Positions 44,716 through 54,158 of a DNA stretch of 64,000 bases are shown here, in pieces. The stretch lies in the NCBI RefSeq assembly GCF_001866665.1, contig NZ_MLYO01000019.1, positions 38,803 to 102,802 of the forward strand, in the 5' to 3' direction. The stretch comes from Streptomyces monashensis. Lineage in GTDB: Bacteria; Actinomycetota; Actinomycetes; Streptomycetales; Streptomycetaceae. Position 1 is the stretch's first letter. Each line of letters opens with the position of its first letter. The notes beneath the pieces are model-generated. The model did not search any database and was not told where the DNA came from. It was given only the letters and a program-made list of their open reading frames with translations. The position numbers and the translations under genes were made by a program.

Positions 44716-46020
44716 TCACGTCGTCCGGTCCAGCAGCACGACCGCCACGTCGTCCGTCAGCTCGCCCCCGTTGAGCTGCCGGACCTCCTCCACCGCGGCC
44801 CGCAGCAGTGCTCCGCCCCGCAGCCCCTCGGACAGCTGCCGCCGGATCATCGAGACCATGCCGTCCTGACCCAGCCGCTCCTTGCCGTCGCCGACCCGCC
44901 CCTCGATCAGCCCGTCGGTGTAGAGCATCAGGCTCCACTCGGCCCCCAGCTCGACCTGCATCCGCGGCCAGCGTCCGCCGGGCAGCAGCCCGAGCGCGGG
45001 GCCGTTGTTGTCGTAGGGCAGCAGCCGCGCGTCCCGCCCGGGGCGGGCGAGCAGCGGCGCCGGGTGTCCGGCCAGGCACAGGCCCGCGCTGCGGCCGTCC
45101 GGCGCGATGTCGACCGTGCACAGCGTCGCGAAGATCTCCTCGTCGGCGCGCTCGTGCTCCAGCACCTGCTGCAGCGTGCTCAGCAGCTCGTCCCCGCACA
45201 GCCCGGCGAGCGTCAGGGCGCGCCAGGCGATGCGCAGCTCCACGCCGAGCGCGGCCTCGTCCGGGCCGTGGCCGCAGACGTCACCGATCATGGCGTGCAC
45301 CGTGCCGTCGGGCGTGCGGACGGCGTCGTAGAAGTCGCCGCCGAGCAGCGCCCGGGAGCGGCCCGGGCGGTAGCGGGAGGCGAAGCGCAGCTCGGAGCCG
45401 TCCAGCAGGGGCGTGGGCAGCAGCCCGCGCTCCAGCCGGCGGTTCTCCTGTGCGCGCAGTCGGCCCTCCGCGAGGCGCCGCTCGGCGGTGTCGGAACGTT
45501 TCCTCTCCACCGCGTACCGGATGGCGCGGCTCAGCAGCCGGCCGTCCAGCTCGTCCCGGAAGAGGTAGTCCTGGGCGCCCACGCGCACGGCCTCGGCGCC
45601 GCGCTCGGGGTCGGCGGAGGCGGTCAGCGCGAGCACGGCGTGCCGGGGCGCGAGCCGGAGCACGTGCTTGAGCACGGCCAGCTCGTCGCCGGCGTCGTCG
45701 CGGCCGGGCGAGGACAGCGCGAGGTCCAGCAGGATGCAGTGGACGTCGTCGGTGAGCAGCCGCTCGGCCTCGGTGAGGTTGCGGGCGGTGCGCACACGGA
45801 TCGGCTTGCCGGCCGAGTCCTGCAACTCGTGCGCCAGCGGTGAGCCGGCCGGATCGTCCTCGATCAGCAGCAGTGTGAGAGTGGTGCCGGTGCCGCCGGT
45901 GGGCGTGGCGTCGCGGTGGGCCTCTTCCTTGAGGGGGCCGCCGACTGCAGTGGCGGCCTCCTGCGCCTGACCACTCTCCACGGCCGGGATCGCTCTCTGC
46001 CGCGGTACGGGTACGGGCAT
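44716..46020 (-). CDS. Response regulator fused to PP2C-type phosphatase
   Basis: 434 residues. N-terminal receiver-like domain (LTLLLIEDDPAGSPLAHELQ ... VHCILLDLALSSPG), then a PPM/SpoIIE phosphatase (SRALLGGDFYDAVRTPDG, MIGDVCGHGPDEAALG, LYTDGLIEGR, DDVAVVLL) holding the metal-binding aspartates. Such RsbU-type enzymes dephosphorylate anti-anti-sigma factors. No SpoIIE partner gene is nearby. ATG 46020 is preferred because GGAAGGA precedes it; ATG 46092 is in frame. Confidence 0.87.
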   Translation of the reverse strand: MPVPVPRQRAIPAVESGQAQEAATAVGGPLKEEAHRDATPTGGTGTTLTLLLIEDDPAGSPLAHELQDSAGKPIRVRTARNLTEAERLLTDDVHCILLDLALSSPGRDDAGDELAVLKHVLRLAPRHAVLALTASADPERGAEAVRVGAQDYLFRDELDGRLLSRAIRYAVERKRSDTAERRLAEGRLRAQENRRLERGLLPTPLLDGSELRFASRYRPGRSRALLGGDFYDAVRTPDGTVHAMIGDVCGHGPDEAALGVELRIAWRALTLAGLCGDELLSTLQQVLEHERADEEIFATLCTVDIAPDGRSAGLCLAGHPAPLLARPGRDARLLPYDNNGPALGLLPGGRWPRMQVELGAEWSLMLYTDGLIEGRVGDGKERLGQDGMVSMIRRQLSEGLRGGALLRAAVEEVRQLNGGELTDDVAVVLLDRTT

Positions 46021-46354
46021 CGTGTCGGGTTCCTTCCCTCCCCCCGAGGGCACGACGGCGCCGAGGGACTCGGGCCATCGACGGGTGACCATAGCGGCAT
46101 TGCCCGCCCCGATGGAATGGTGTGAGACGCGTCGCTCCCGCGCAGACCGCTGTCATATGCCGCGTTCCCTACCGCAGTTGGACAGGGTGCCCCGGCGCAC
46201 GGAATGACGAAGCTCACGTCTGCCGGGGTTCGGGCGGGGGCGGGGTGCGGTGGGTCACATGGCGTGGGTCACGCGCGGGGTGGTGTGCGGGTGGTGCGCA
46301 GGGCGACGGGGCGGTGTGGCGCGGTGGTGTGCGGGGTGCGCCCGGCCGTGAGGC

Positions 46355-47440
46355 CTACGCGTCCGGCCGTACGACGCCCAGGATCGCCATCGAGCCGGCG
46401 CCCGCGATCGTGACGTTCCGGCCCGGGCGCGGGGCCTGGATGATGGCGCCGTCGCCGATGTAGATGGCGACGTGGCTGGCGTCCGTGAAGTAGACGATGA
46501 GGTCGCCGGGCCGCATGTCCTTGATGTCGACGTGCTTGAGCTGCTGCCACTGCTCCTGCGAGGTGCGCGGGATGGGCCGGCCGGCCGCCGCCCAGGCCTG
46601 GGAGGTCAGGCCCGAGCAGTCGAAGGAGCCGGGGCCCTCGGCACCCCACACGTACGGCTTGCCGAGCTGGGCGGTGGCGAACGCGACTGCCTTCCTGCCC
46701 TGTTCGGTGGCCTTGGCGTTGATCTCCTTGAGGATGCCGGTGTCCAGCCAGGCGGTCTGGGCCTTCAGCGCGGCCTGGTTCTCCAGCTGGTCCAGCCGCT
46801 CCTGGTCCTTCTTCGCCAGCTCGGACTCCAGCTTCTTGGCGGCGGAGATCTGCTGCTCGATCTTCTTCTTGGCGTCGGCCTTGGTCTTGCGGTCGGCGTC
46901 CAGCTTCTGCCACTGCGCGGCGGCGTCGACGGCGTAGGCCTGCAAGTCGTCCTGGGTGCCGGTCAGTTCGCCGATCAGCTTCTTCGTCGCCTGCTGGCCC
47001 TGGAGCACCAGACCCGCGCCGTCCAGGAACTGGCCCGGGTCGTCGCTGAGCAGGAACTGCGCGGTGGGCGGCAGACCGCCGGTGCGGTACTGGGCGCGGG
47101 CCGCCGCGCCCGCCTGGTCCCTGAGCTTCTCCAGCCGCTGCTGTCCCGTGGCGATCCTCTTCGCCAGCGCGACGATCTCGGCGGACTGCTTCTTCGTGCG
47201 CTCCTCGGCGGCGTTGTAGGCGTCGGTCGCGACGGCCGCGTCGTGGTAGAGCTTGTCGAGCTGCTCGCGGACCTTCTCAAGGTCCTTGTCGGGCACGGGA
47301 GTCGAGGACGGCGTGGGGGAGGGTGTCGCGCTCGGCGTGGGTGCCGGAGCGGCGAAGGCCGTGCCGGGTGCCGACAGCGCGGACACCGCGCAGACCACGG
47401 TCACGGCGGCCATCAGCATGCCGCGCTTGCCCCAGCCCAT
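46355..47440 (-). CDS. Secreted NlpC/P60 peptidoglycan endopeptidase
   Basis: 361 residues: signal peptide (to about 31), Pro/Thr/Ser linker, a coiled-coil region (about 51-230), then the NlpC/P60 domain with catalytic C275 (DCSGLTSQ) and H323 (SHVAIYIG). RipA-like organisation: it cuts stem peptides at division or branching. The coiled coil probably autoinhibits. No ydaO-type riboswitch was recognised before it. Convergent genes none; it points to the phosphatase. Confidence 0.9.
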   Translation of the reverse strand: MGWGKRGMLMAAVTVVCAVSALSAPGTAFAAPAPTPSATPSPTPSSTPVPDKDLEKVREQLDKLYHDAAVATDAYNAAEERTKKQSAEIVALAKRIATGQQRLEKLRDQAGAAARAQYRTGGLPPTAQFLLSDDPGQFLDGAGLVLQGQQATKKLIGELTGTQDDLQAYAVDAAAQWQKLDADRKTKADAKKKIEQQISAAKKLESELAKKDQERLDQLENQAALKAQTAWLDTGILKEINAKATEQGRKAVAFATAQLGKPYVWGAEGPGSFDCSGLTSQAWAAAGRPIPRTSQEQWQQLKHVDIKDMRPGDLIVYFTDASHVAIYIGDGAIIQAPRPGRNVTIAGAGSMAILGVVRPDA

Positions 47441-47461
47441 CACACGTCCCCCAACCTGATT

Positions 47462-47481
47462 TACCGTCAGTAACTTACGGT
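47462..47481. promoter_or_regulatory. Inverted repeat ahead of the NlpC/P60 gene
   Basis: ACCGT and ACGGT arms around a short spacer, with overlapping TTACCGTCAGTAACTTACGG, 22-41 nt before the start. A modest operator candidate in an otherwise featureless leader. Confidence 0.3.
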
Positions 47482-47667
47482 GCCCGGGGATCGTGCCACG
47501 TCACGGCGCAAAACGACAGAGGCAATGACAGACCCACGGAAACGACACGGGAAGAAATCCCCCCGCACCCACCGCCGTATGGCGATCTCCCACGGATGTG
47601 ACGAACGGCGCACGGAGATCGTTCCCCCCTCCCCTCCGGTGCCTGGCGGCCCCGCCGGGTGCCGGGG

Positions 47668-48480
47668 TCAGCCGCGCGGCGCCAACGCCCCCCACGCGAC
47701 CGTCACTTCACCCTGCCGCCAGCGGGCCGGGGAGTCTGTCACCGGCCAGTCCGCCGTCAGGTCCCGTACCGTGCGCAGCCAGCGCTGGCGGGCGCCGTAG
47801 GAGGCGTAGGGCGCGGCGGCGGCCCAGGCGCGGTCGAAGTCGCGCAGGAAGGCGTGCACCGGCTCGCCGGGGACGTTGCGGTGGATGAGCGCCTTCGGCA
47901 GCCGCTCGGCGAGGTGGGACGGCCGCTCCAGCGAGCCCAGCCGGGTGGCGAAGGTCACCGTGCGCGGCCCCTCCGGGCCGAGCGCCACCCACACGTGGCG
48001 CCGCCCGATCTCGTCGCACGTCCCCTCGACCAGCAGCCCGCCGCGCGAGCCGGCGCCCGCCGGGGCGAGCCGCGCGCACAGCCGCTCCCAGACGGCGGCG
48101 ACCTGGTCCTCGTCGTACTGGCGCAGCACATTGGCGGCCCGGACGAGCAGCGGGCGCCCGGCGACGGGGATCTCGAAGCCGCCGTGCCGGAAGACCAGCC
48201 CGTCGCGCTCGTACGGCCTGGCCGCCGCCACCCGCTCCGGTTCGATCTCGACGCCGACCACGCGCGCGCGTGGCGCGACGGTCCGCAGCCGGCCGAGCAG
48301 TTCGACGGCGGTCCAGGGCGCGGCGCCGTAGCCGAGGTCGATCGCGAGCGGGTCCGCGGCGCGGCGCAGCTCGGCGCCGTGCGTGGCGGCGATCCACCGG
48401 TCCATGCGGCGCAGCCGGTTGGGGTTGGTCGTCCCGCGCGTCACCGTGCCGATGACGGGGGTCGCTGCGCGGGCTGCCAT
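47668..48480 (-). CDS. SAM-dependent methyltransferase-like protein
   Basis: 270 residues of Rossmann type: motif I is IDLGYGAAPWTAVELLGRL (variant of DxGxG), then VGVEIEPERVAAA. The C-terminal part is unusual in being Trp/Ala-rich. The family (class I methyltransferase) is likely; the substrate is unknown. MAARAATPV is taken as start because the upstream extension is low complexity. Confidence 0.8.
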   Translation of the reverse strand: MAARAATPVIGTVTRGTTNPNRLRRMDRWIAATHGAELRRAADPLAIDLGYGAAPWTAVELLGRLRTVAPRARVVGVEIEPERVAAARPYERDGLVFRHGGFEIPVAGRPLLVRAANVLRQYDEDQVAAVWERLCARLAPAGAGSRGGLLVEGTCDEIGRRHVWVALGPEGPRTVTFATRLGSLERPSHLAERLPKALIHRNVPGEPVHAFLRDFDRAWAAAAPYASYGARQRWLRTVRDLTADWPVTDSPARWRQGEVTVAWGALAPRG

Positions 48481-48541
48481 GTGTACGAGGGTAAGCGGGC
48501 GCCCGGCCGAACTCCGTCGGCCGGGCGCGTGGGGCCGGGGG

Positions 48542-49255
48542 TCAGCGGGAGCGCTGCGCGGCCTTGCGGCGCAGGACGAGGACGATGCCGCCGCCCGCCA
48601 CGACCAGCGCGGCCGCCGCACCGGCGATCAGCGGGGTGCCACTGGACGCACCGGTCTCGGCGAGGCGGGTCCCCCCGCCCGCGGGCGACGGGGCGCCGCC
48701 CGCCGCCGGCGAGGCGGCCGGACTGCCGCTGTGCGCCGGGGCCGGGACGGCGGAGGCCGCCGAGGAGGGGCGCGCGGACGGCGCCGCCGAGGACGCGGGG
48801 GCGGACGGCGTCGGGGAGGCCGAGGGGGCGGAGCCGCCGGCGGGCGCGCAGGGGAAGTCGTCCGGGACGACCACCGGGGGCTTCAGGTCCTCGTCGACGC
48901 TGTCGCCCGCCTTCACGTGGACCACGAAGGTCTGCCCGGCGTGCCAGTCCAGGGGATGCAGGTCGACGCTCGCGCCCTGCGCGGTCGGGTGCCCGATGGT
49001 GCCGGTGTCGAGGTCCCGTTCCCCGCCCGGCATGCTCAGCTCTATCTTCAGGGTGAGCGTGGCGGGGGTGCCGGAGGCGTCCTTGTCGGTGACCCGGACG
49101 ACGGGCTTGCCCGCGCTGTCGCAGGCCGGGGCGGCGGTGAAGTCGGCGATGTCGCAGGCGAGCGCGGACTGGGCGGCGGCGACGGAGAGGGCGGCCGCGG
49201 CGGCCGACGTGCCGATGGCACGCGCCGCCCTGGTGAGGTGACGGGAACGGAGCAC
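48542..49255 (-). CDS. Surface protein with LAETG sortase signal
   Basis: 237 residues: signal peptide (to about 33), a domain with cysteines (ACDIADFTAAPACDS), a long Ser/Pro/Ala stalk (about 140-195), then LAETG, a hydrophobic span and RRKAAQRSR. LAxTG is the class E sortase signal in Streptomyces, so it is probably covalently fixed to the cell wall. No sortase is encoded in the window. Confidence 0.88.
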   Translation of the reverse strand: MLRSRHLTRAARAIGTSAAAAALSVAAAQSALACDIADFTAAPACDSAGKPVVRVTDKDASGTPATLTLKIELSMPGGERDLDTGTIGHPTAQGASVDLHPLDWHAGQTFVVHVKAGDSVDEDLKPPVVVPDDFPCAPAGGSAPSASPTPSAPASSAAPSARPSSAASAVPAPAHSGSPAASPAAGGAPSPAGGGTRLAETGASSGTPLIAGAAAALVVAGGGIVLVLRRKAAQRSR

Positions 49256-49563
49256 GAGGAAGCGTGTACATGCCCCGTGCAGACGCTGTCAAAGGTTGTA
49301 TCGCAGCAGGTCGAGCCTTGTTCTAAGAGGTTTCCGCCACGAGTAAAGGGGTGCCGCGTGCGGGTCGGGCGCCCACCCGGACCGCCGGCCGGCACCCGCC
49401 GACGGGTGGCCGGCGCCCACCCCGACGGTCGACCGCGGCAAGGTCATGATTGGGTAAAGCGGTCCGATCGGGAAATGACAGCGACCCCGCCCGCTGTTGC
49501 ACCCCCTTGGAGGGCGCGGCAGGCCCTCCGGCAGGCATGCCCGCAGCCCAGGAGGAACGCCAG
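49256..49563. other. 308-bp divergent region before mshA
   Basis: No gene seen. It holds the promoters of the LAETG protein and mshA. A sigma-R-like element lies at 49470-49498 and a good ribosome site (AGGAGG) near 49550. Confidence 0.6.
49470..49498 (+). promoter_or_regulatory. Sigma-R-like promoter of mshA
   Basis: GGGAAAT then 19 nt then GTT, close to the GGGAAT-N18-GTT consensus of the thiol-stress sigma factor. In S. coelicolor mshA is reported to be under sigma-R; the extra A and spacing make this assignment tentative. Confidence 0.4.
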
Positions 49564-50901
49564 GTGAGCCAGTACGTCAGCAGGCTCGGGCGCCGCTCTC
49601 CGGCGACCGCCCCCCGGCTCCGGCTGCACCGTCGGCCGCGCCGGGTCGCCATGCTCTCCGTGCACACGTCCCCGCTCGACCAGCCCGGCACCGGCGACGC
49701 CGGCGGCATGAACGTCTACATCGTGGAGCTGGCCCAGCGCCTCGCCGCGCAGGGCATCGAGGTCGAGATCTTCACCCGCGCGACCTCCGGCGGCCTCGAC
49801 CCCACCGTCCAGCTGGCCCCCGGCGTCCTCGTCCGGCACGTGGACGCGGGCCCCTACGAGGGCCTCAACAAAGAGGACCTGCCCGCCCAGCTGTGCGCCT
49901 TCACGCACGGCGTGATGCAGGCCTGGGCCGGCCACCGCCCCGGCTACTACGACCTCGTCCACTCCCACTACTGGCTCTCCGGCCACGTCGGCTGGCTCGC
50001 CGCCCAGCGCTGGGGCGTGCCCCTGGTGCACGCCATGCACACCATGGCCAAGGTCAAGAACGCCAGCCTGGCCGCCGGTGACACCCCCGAGCCCGCCGCC
50101 CGCGTCATCGGCGAGACCCAGATCGTGGCCGCCGCCGACCGCCTCATCGCCAACACGGCGGAGGAGGCCGACGAGCTGGTCCGGCACTACGACGCCGATC
50201 CCGCCAAGGTCGCCGTCGTCCACCCCGGAGTGAACCTCGACCGCTTCCGCCCGGCCGACGGCCGGGCCGCCGCCCGGCTGCGCCTGGGCCTGCCGCAGGA
50301 CGCCCTGATCCCGCTCTTCGCGGGCCGCATACAGCCCCTGAAGGCCCCCGACGTGCTGCTGCGCGCCGTGGCCGTCCTGCTGGACGAGCGCCCGGAGCTC
50401 CGCTCGCGCATCCTCGTGCCGATCGTCGGCGGGCCGAGCGGCAGCGGGCTCGCCAGGCCGGAGGGGCTGCAGAAGCTCGCGGCCCGGCTCGGCGTAGCGG
50501 ACGTCGTACGGTTCCGCCCGCCGGTCGGCCAGGAGCAGCTCGCGGACTGGTTCCGGGCCGCGTCGCTGCTGGTCATGCCGTCGTACAGCGAGTCCTTCGG
50601 GCTGGTCGCGATCGAGGCGCAGGCGACCGGTACGCCGGTGCTGGCCGCCTCGGTCGGCGGGCTGCCGGTGGCCGTGCGCGACGGCGGGACCGGCTTCCTG
50701 GTCCAGGGCCACGACCCGGCCGACTACGCGCGCGTGCTGCGCCGGTTCGCCGACGAGCCCGCCCTCACCGACAGCATGGGCCGGGCCGCCGCCCGGCACG
50801 CGCGGTCCTTCGGCTGGGACACGTCGGCGGCGGCCACCGCCGAGGTCTACACGGCCGCGACCCAGTCGCACCGCCGTCACGTACGCTCGCCCCATGGGTG
50901 A
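49564..50901 (+). CDS. mshA: D-inositol-3-phosphate glycosyltransferase
   Basis: 445 residues; transfers GlcNAc from UDP-GlcNAc to inositol-3-phosphate, the first step of mycothiol synthesis. GT-B fold, GT4 family: N-terminal [32 protein letters not shown]-terminal [17 protein letters not shown] and EX7E-like [18 protein letters not shown]. Start GTG 49564 with AGGAGG. Highly typical; mshD lies in the same window. Confidence 0.95.
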   Translation: MSQYVSRLGRRSPATAPRLRLHRRPRRVAMLSVHTSPLDQPGTGDAGGMNVYIVELAQRLAAQGIEVEIFTRATSGGLDPTVQLAPGVLVRHVDAGPYEGLNKEDLPAQLCAFTHGVMQAWAGHRPGYYDLVHSHYWLSGHVGWLAAQRWGVPLVHAMHTMAKVKNASLAAGDTPEPAARVIGETQIVAAADRLIANTAEEADELVRHYDADPAKVAVVHPGVNLDRFRPADGRAAARLRLGLPQDALIPLFAGRIQPLKAPDVLLRAVAVLLDERPELRSRILVPIVGGPSGSGLARPEGLQKLAARLGVADVVRFRPPVGQEQLADWFRAASLLVMPSYSESFGLVAIEAQATGTPVLAASVGGLPVAVRDGGTGFLVQGHDPADYARVLRRFADEPALTDSMGRAAARHARSFGWDTSAAATAEVYTAATQSHRRHVRSPHG

Positions 50902-51403
50902 CGTCGCAGGTGGCACGGAGAAGACCGCGCAGGTCCTGGAAGGTGTCCTGAAGGACGCCGAGCTGGAGTGGGAGAGCCCCGAGCCCGGGAACTACGTGGT
51001 CAAGCTCCCCGGCACCCGCAAGCTGTCCACGACGGTCTCCTTCCTCGTCGGCCGCCACTCCCTCTCCCTGAACGCCTTCGTCGTCCGCCACCCCGACGAG
51101 AACGAGGCGGGCGTCCACCGCTGGCTCCTGGAGCGCAACCTCAGGCTGTACGGCGTGAGTTACGCCGTCGACCGCCTCGGTGACGTCTACGTCACCGCCC
51201 GCCTCCCCCTCGCCTCGGTCACCCCCGACGAGATCGACCGCCTCCTCGGCCAGGTCCTGGAAGCGGCCGACGGCGCCTTCAACACCCTCCTGGAGCTGGG
51301 CTTCGCCTCCTCGATCCGCAAGGAGTACGCCTGGCGGGTGTCCCGGGGCGAGTCCACGCGCAACCTGGACGCGTTCAGGCATCTGATCGAGCGCTCCGAC
51401 TGA
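50894..51403 (+). CDS. YbjN-domain protein
   Basis: 169 residues with the YbjN/type III chaperone-like fold ([35 protein letters not shown]). Overlaps mshA by eight bases, so probably co-transcribed. In actinobacteria YbjN proteins commonly follow mshA; function unknown. Confidence 0.88.
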   Translation: MGDVAGGTEKTAQVLEGVLKDAELEWESPEPGNYVVKLPGTRKLSTTVSFLVGRHSLSLNAFVVRHPDENEAGVHRWLLERNLRLYGVSYAVDRLGDVYVTARLPLASVTPDEIDRLLGQVLEAADGAFNTLLELGFASSIRKEYAWRVSRGESTRNLDAFRHLIERSD

Positions 51404-51543
51404 CCTTCGCCTTCTTTCGTACGACCCCTTTCCCGACGGCGGGCCAGGCGGGCCTCATGGCCCAAGCCTCCCCTGGCCCCGAGGGCCCGTCTGGAGTTCT
51501 ACGGCACGACGGACGTCGTAGGCCCGCGCAGTCTGTACGACGC

Positions 51544-52341
51544 TCAGCGCGCGCTGAGCCGGTAGCGGCCGGGGGTGACCCCGACCAGCTTCTTGAAGTG
51601 CCGGGTGAGATGGGCCTGGTCGAAGAACCCGGTGACGGCCGCCACCTCGCCCGGCGCGCGCCCCTCCAGCAGCAGCCGCCGGGCCCGCCCGACCCGCCGC
51701 GACATGAGGTACTGGTGCGGGGCGATGCCGTACGCCCCGCTGAACGCCCGCACCAGATGGGCGGGATGGGCCTGCAGCAGCCGCGCGGCCTCCTCCAGCC
51801 GGACCCCGTCCACGACCCGGCCGTCGAGCAACTCCCGCAGCCGGCGGGCGAGCACCGGATCCGGGCGGTGCACGGGCACGTCCGTGCGCCGTCGCAGATG
51901 GTCCCGCAGCCGCTCCCCGACGAGGGTCAGCCGGCTCTCCGCCTCCAGTTCGTCGCCGGGCCGGGCAAGGGCGGAGTGCAGTCGCCCGACGCGCTGCCGC
52001 AGCAGTGGATCCCGCAGATCGGGCGTGTCGACGGCGGCCCCGATCAGGTCCTCGCCCAGCCGGCTGCTGTCGAGGTAGACGACCCGCTTGCGGAAGCCGT
52101 CCGGGGTGGCGGGCGAGCCGTTGTGCGCCACGTGCGGCGGCAGCAGCGAGACCGTGTCGAGCGGCGTGCCGTGCTCGTGCCGGTCGAGGTCGTACCGCAC
52201 GGCCCCGTCGTCCACGATGAGCAGCGTCCAGGCGTCGTGGACGTGCATCGGATAGGCGTACTCGGTGAAGTGGGCGTGGAAGACCTCCACGACACCCGGG
52301 ACGCGCGGGCGCCAGGCGGAGACTTCCTGCTGGTCGGCCAC
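51544..52341 (-). CDS. AraC-family transcriptional regulator
   Basis: 265 residues: N-terminal cupin sensor (FHAHFTEYAYPMHVHDAWTLLIVDDGAVRYDL) and C-terminal double helix-turn-helix (VRLEEAARLLQAHPAHLVRAFSGAYG, GEVAAVTGFFDQAHLTRHFKKLVGVTPGRYR). Divergent from the DUF2000 gene, its likely target. Start GTG 52341 lies six bases from a TACGTT -10 box (52348-52353), so it is leaderless; a TTG five codons earlier is less likely. Confidence 0.9.
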   Translation of the reverse strand: MADQQEVSAWRPRVPGVVEVFHAHFTEYAYPMHVHDAWTLLIVDDGAVRYDLDRHEHGTPLDTVSLLPPHVAHNGSPATPDGFRKRVVYLDSSRLGEDLIGAAVDTPDLRDPLLRQRVGRLHSALARPGDELEAESRLTLVGERLRDHLRRRTDVPVHRPDPVLARRLRELLDGRVVDGVRLEEAARLLQAHPAHLVRAFSGAYGIAPHQYLMSRRVGRARRLLLEGRAPGEVAAVTGFFDQAHLTRHFKKLVGVTPGRYRLSAR

Positions 52342-52390
52342 GTTAAGAACGTACAAGACCCGCGGTCCGGCCGCCGGGCAGTCTCACCGC

Positions 52391-52840
52391 ATGAACACCG
52401 AACTGTTCCCCGGCGAGCCTGTCCGCCCTGTCCGCTTCGACACGAAGATCGCCGTGCTGCTGCGCGAGGACCTGGAGCCCTGGCAGCGTCTCAACGTGAC
52501 GGCGTTCCTGGTCAGCGGCCTCGGCAGTCAGGTTCCCGAGGTGATCGGCGAGCCGTACGAGGACGCTGACGGGGTCGGGTACCTGCCGATGTTCCGCCAG
52601 CCGGTGCTGGTCTTCGAGGGGACGAAGGAGACGTTGAAGGCGGCCCACACCAAGGCGCTGAGCCGCGCCCTGCCCAGGGCGGTCTTCACCGCGGACCTGT
52701 TCACGACGGGCAACGACCGCGACAACCGGGCGGCGGTGCGGGCCGTGCCGACGGCGGAGCTGGACCTGGTCGGGCTCGCGGTGTACGGCCCGCGGAGCGG
52801 GGTGGACAAGGTGCTGAAGGGGGCGCGGATGCATCCGTGA
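52391..52840 (+). CDS. DUF2000 protein
   Basis: 149 residues, alpha/beta (KIAVLLREDLEPWQRLNVTAFLVSGLG). Matches DUF2000, a small family often next to an AraC regulator, as here. Likely involved in metabolite handling but the reaction is unknown. ATG start 49 nt from the divergent AraC start. Confidence 0.8.
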   Translation: MNTELFPGEPVRPVRFDTKIAVLLREDLEPWQRLNVTAFLVSGLGSQVPEVIGEPYEDADGVGYLPMFRQPVLVFEGTKETLKAAHTKALSRALPRAVFTADLFTTGNDRDNRAAVRAVPTAELDLVGLAVYGPRSGVDKVLKGARMHP

Positions 52841-52895
52841 GACGCGTCCGCGCGGGCGAGGCGCCCCTCCGCCCCCCTCCGGCACCCTCGGGTGA

Positions 52896-53369
52896 CTACG
52901 TGAACTGGCCCGGCTGGTAGTCGCCGGCGGGCATCCGGACGATGACGTTCAGCCGGTTGTAGGCGTTGATGAGGGCGATCAGTGTCATCAGGCCGAAGAG
53001 CTGGTTCTCGTCGTAGTGCTTGGCGGCGTTCGCCCACACCTCGTCCGGGACACCACCGGCCGCGTCGGCGATCCGGGTGCCCTCCTCCACCAGCTCCAGG
53101 GCGGCCCGCTCGGCCTCGGTGAACACCTTGGCCTCCCGCCAGACGGCGACCAGGTGCAGCCGCTGCGCGGTCTCACCGGCGGCGGTCGCGTCCTTGGTGT
53201 GCATGTCGGTGCAGAACCCGCAGCCGTTGATCTGGCTGGCCCGGATCTTCACCAGCTCCTGCGTGGCGGCGGGCAGCCCGGACTCCGCGACCACCGTGCC
53301 CACCGCGTTGAGGTGCTTGATCGCCTTGCCGGCGAGCGGGTTGCCGAAGAGGTTCAGACGCGCTTCCAT
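52896..53369 (-). CDS. AhpD-like carboxymuconolactone decarboxylase family protein
   Basis: 157 residues with the AhpD redox motif CGFCTDMH (C-x2-C-x3-H) at about 50-57 and NAVGTVVAESGLPAATQELVKI before it. These reduce peroxides together with a thiol or lipoyl partner. Its start follows a GGAGCAGATC site. A Crp-like site lies upstream. Confidence 0.88.
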   Translation of the reverse strand: MEARLNLFGNPLAGKAIKHLNAVGTVVAESGLPAATQELVKIRASQINGCGFCTDMHTKDATAAGETAQRLHLVAVWREAKVFTEAERAALELVEEGTRIADAAGGVPDEVWANAAKHYDENQLFGLMTLIALINAYNRLNVIVRMPAGDYQPGQFT

Positions 53370-53888
53370 GATCTGCTCCTGTGTGGTCGTCGATGAGTAC
53401 ACACCTCTGACGGGCGGGCGCGCCGAGATGTGACACGGCCGAGTGTGACGGCCATCACCTCTCACTCCGCTCTCGTCCCGTCCGATCGCCGCCCGCGCGG
53501 CCCGGCGCCGAATCTGCACAGCGCGTACGCAACTTCCGGGCATGCGTGCTTGGTTCTTCTCCCTCGGTTCCCCTTGGTGCGGAGTTGTCGTGATCGCCTC
53601 GCCGGTGGCAAGAGCTGTGGTGTGCCTGTGTGGCGGGAGGTGTGGAGGAACTGCCCCCGAAGCGTGATCGAGCCCCCACGGATGGGACGACCGGAGCGGC
53701 CAACCGGGCAGGTGGGAGCGGCGATTGACTGGCTGCCCGGCGCGGCGCGTGGTTGGATCGCTGGCACCGTCGGGACCGCGCCGAGGTGTCCTGAAAAGGC
53801 CGGCGCACGCCCGCGGCCGCGGCCCACCGTCTGTCCCCAGCGGTGCCGCTTTCCCCTGTGGACCATCCATGCGAAGGGCAGTTTCCCC
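53370..53888. other. 519-bp intergenic region between ahpD-like and peptide genes
   Basis: No convincing gene: codon bias is poor in all frames. It holds the divergent promoters. TGTGA-CGGCCA-TCACC at 53444-53459 resembles a Crp site. The rest is unremarkable. Confidence 0.5.
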
Positions 53889-54098
53889 ATGAACTCCGCT
53901 CACCAGGTTCAGACCGCCGAGCTTTCCGACGCCGACCTCGACACCGTCGCCGGCGGCCTGAGCCCCGAGGCGAGTGCCTCCCTCGGCGCCACCACCATCA
54001 CCAGCAGCGAGGTGCTGTCCCAGCTCAGCGGCATCACGGGCGAGGCGCAGAGCGTCCTCGGCCAGTACGGCCACGTGGGCGTCAGCATCTCCCTCTGA
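53889..54098 (+). CDS. Peptide with Gly-Gly leader motif, possible RiPP precursor
   Basis: 69 residues. Residues 11-23 (ELSDADLDTVAGG) match the Gly-Gly leader that marks bacteriocin and lanthipeptide precursors. The following part, about 46 residues, is rich in Ser, Thr, Gly and small residues and has no Cys, which argues against a lanthipeptide. No modification enzyme is adjacent; an MFS exporter lies just downstream, convergent. A ribosome site is plausible (AAGGGCAG). It may also be a small exported signal or structural peptide. Confidence 0.75.
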   Translation: MNSAHQVQTAELSDADLDTVAGGLSPEASASLGATTITSSEVLSQLSGITGEAQSVLGQYGHVGVSISL

Positions 54099-54117
54099 TC
54101 ACCCCGATCACCTCACC

Positions 54118-54158
54118 GAGCCCCCTGCCCGCAGATCACCACGCGTGGCAGGGGGCTC
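54118..54158. terminator. Strong hairpin after the peptide gene
   Basis: GAGCCCCCTGCC and GGCAGGGGGCTC form a perfect 12-bp stem with a 17-nt loop, 20 nt after the stop, between convergent genes. Confidence 0.85.

Noticed and set aside
46093..46354. Possible gene in the G-rich gap between phosphatase and NlpC/P60 genes
   Set aside because: All frames are low complexity and lack a ribosome site.
47441..47667. Possible ydaO (c-di-AMP) riboswitch before the NlpC/P60 gene
   Set aside because: Such riboswitches precede many actinobacterial wall hydrolases, but I could not find the conserved core in this leader.
53455..53890. Minus-strand open frames in the region before the Gly-Gly peptide
   Set aside because: Arg/Pro-rich composition, no ribosome site and poor codon bias.
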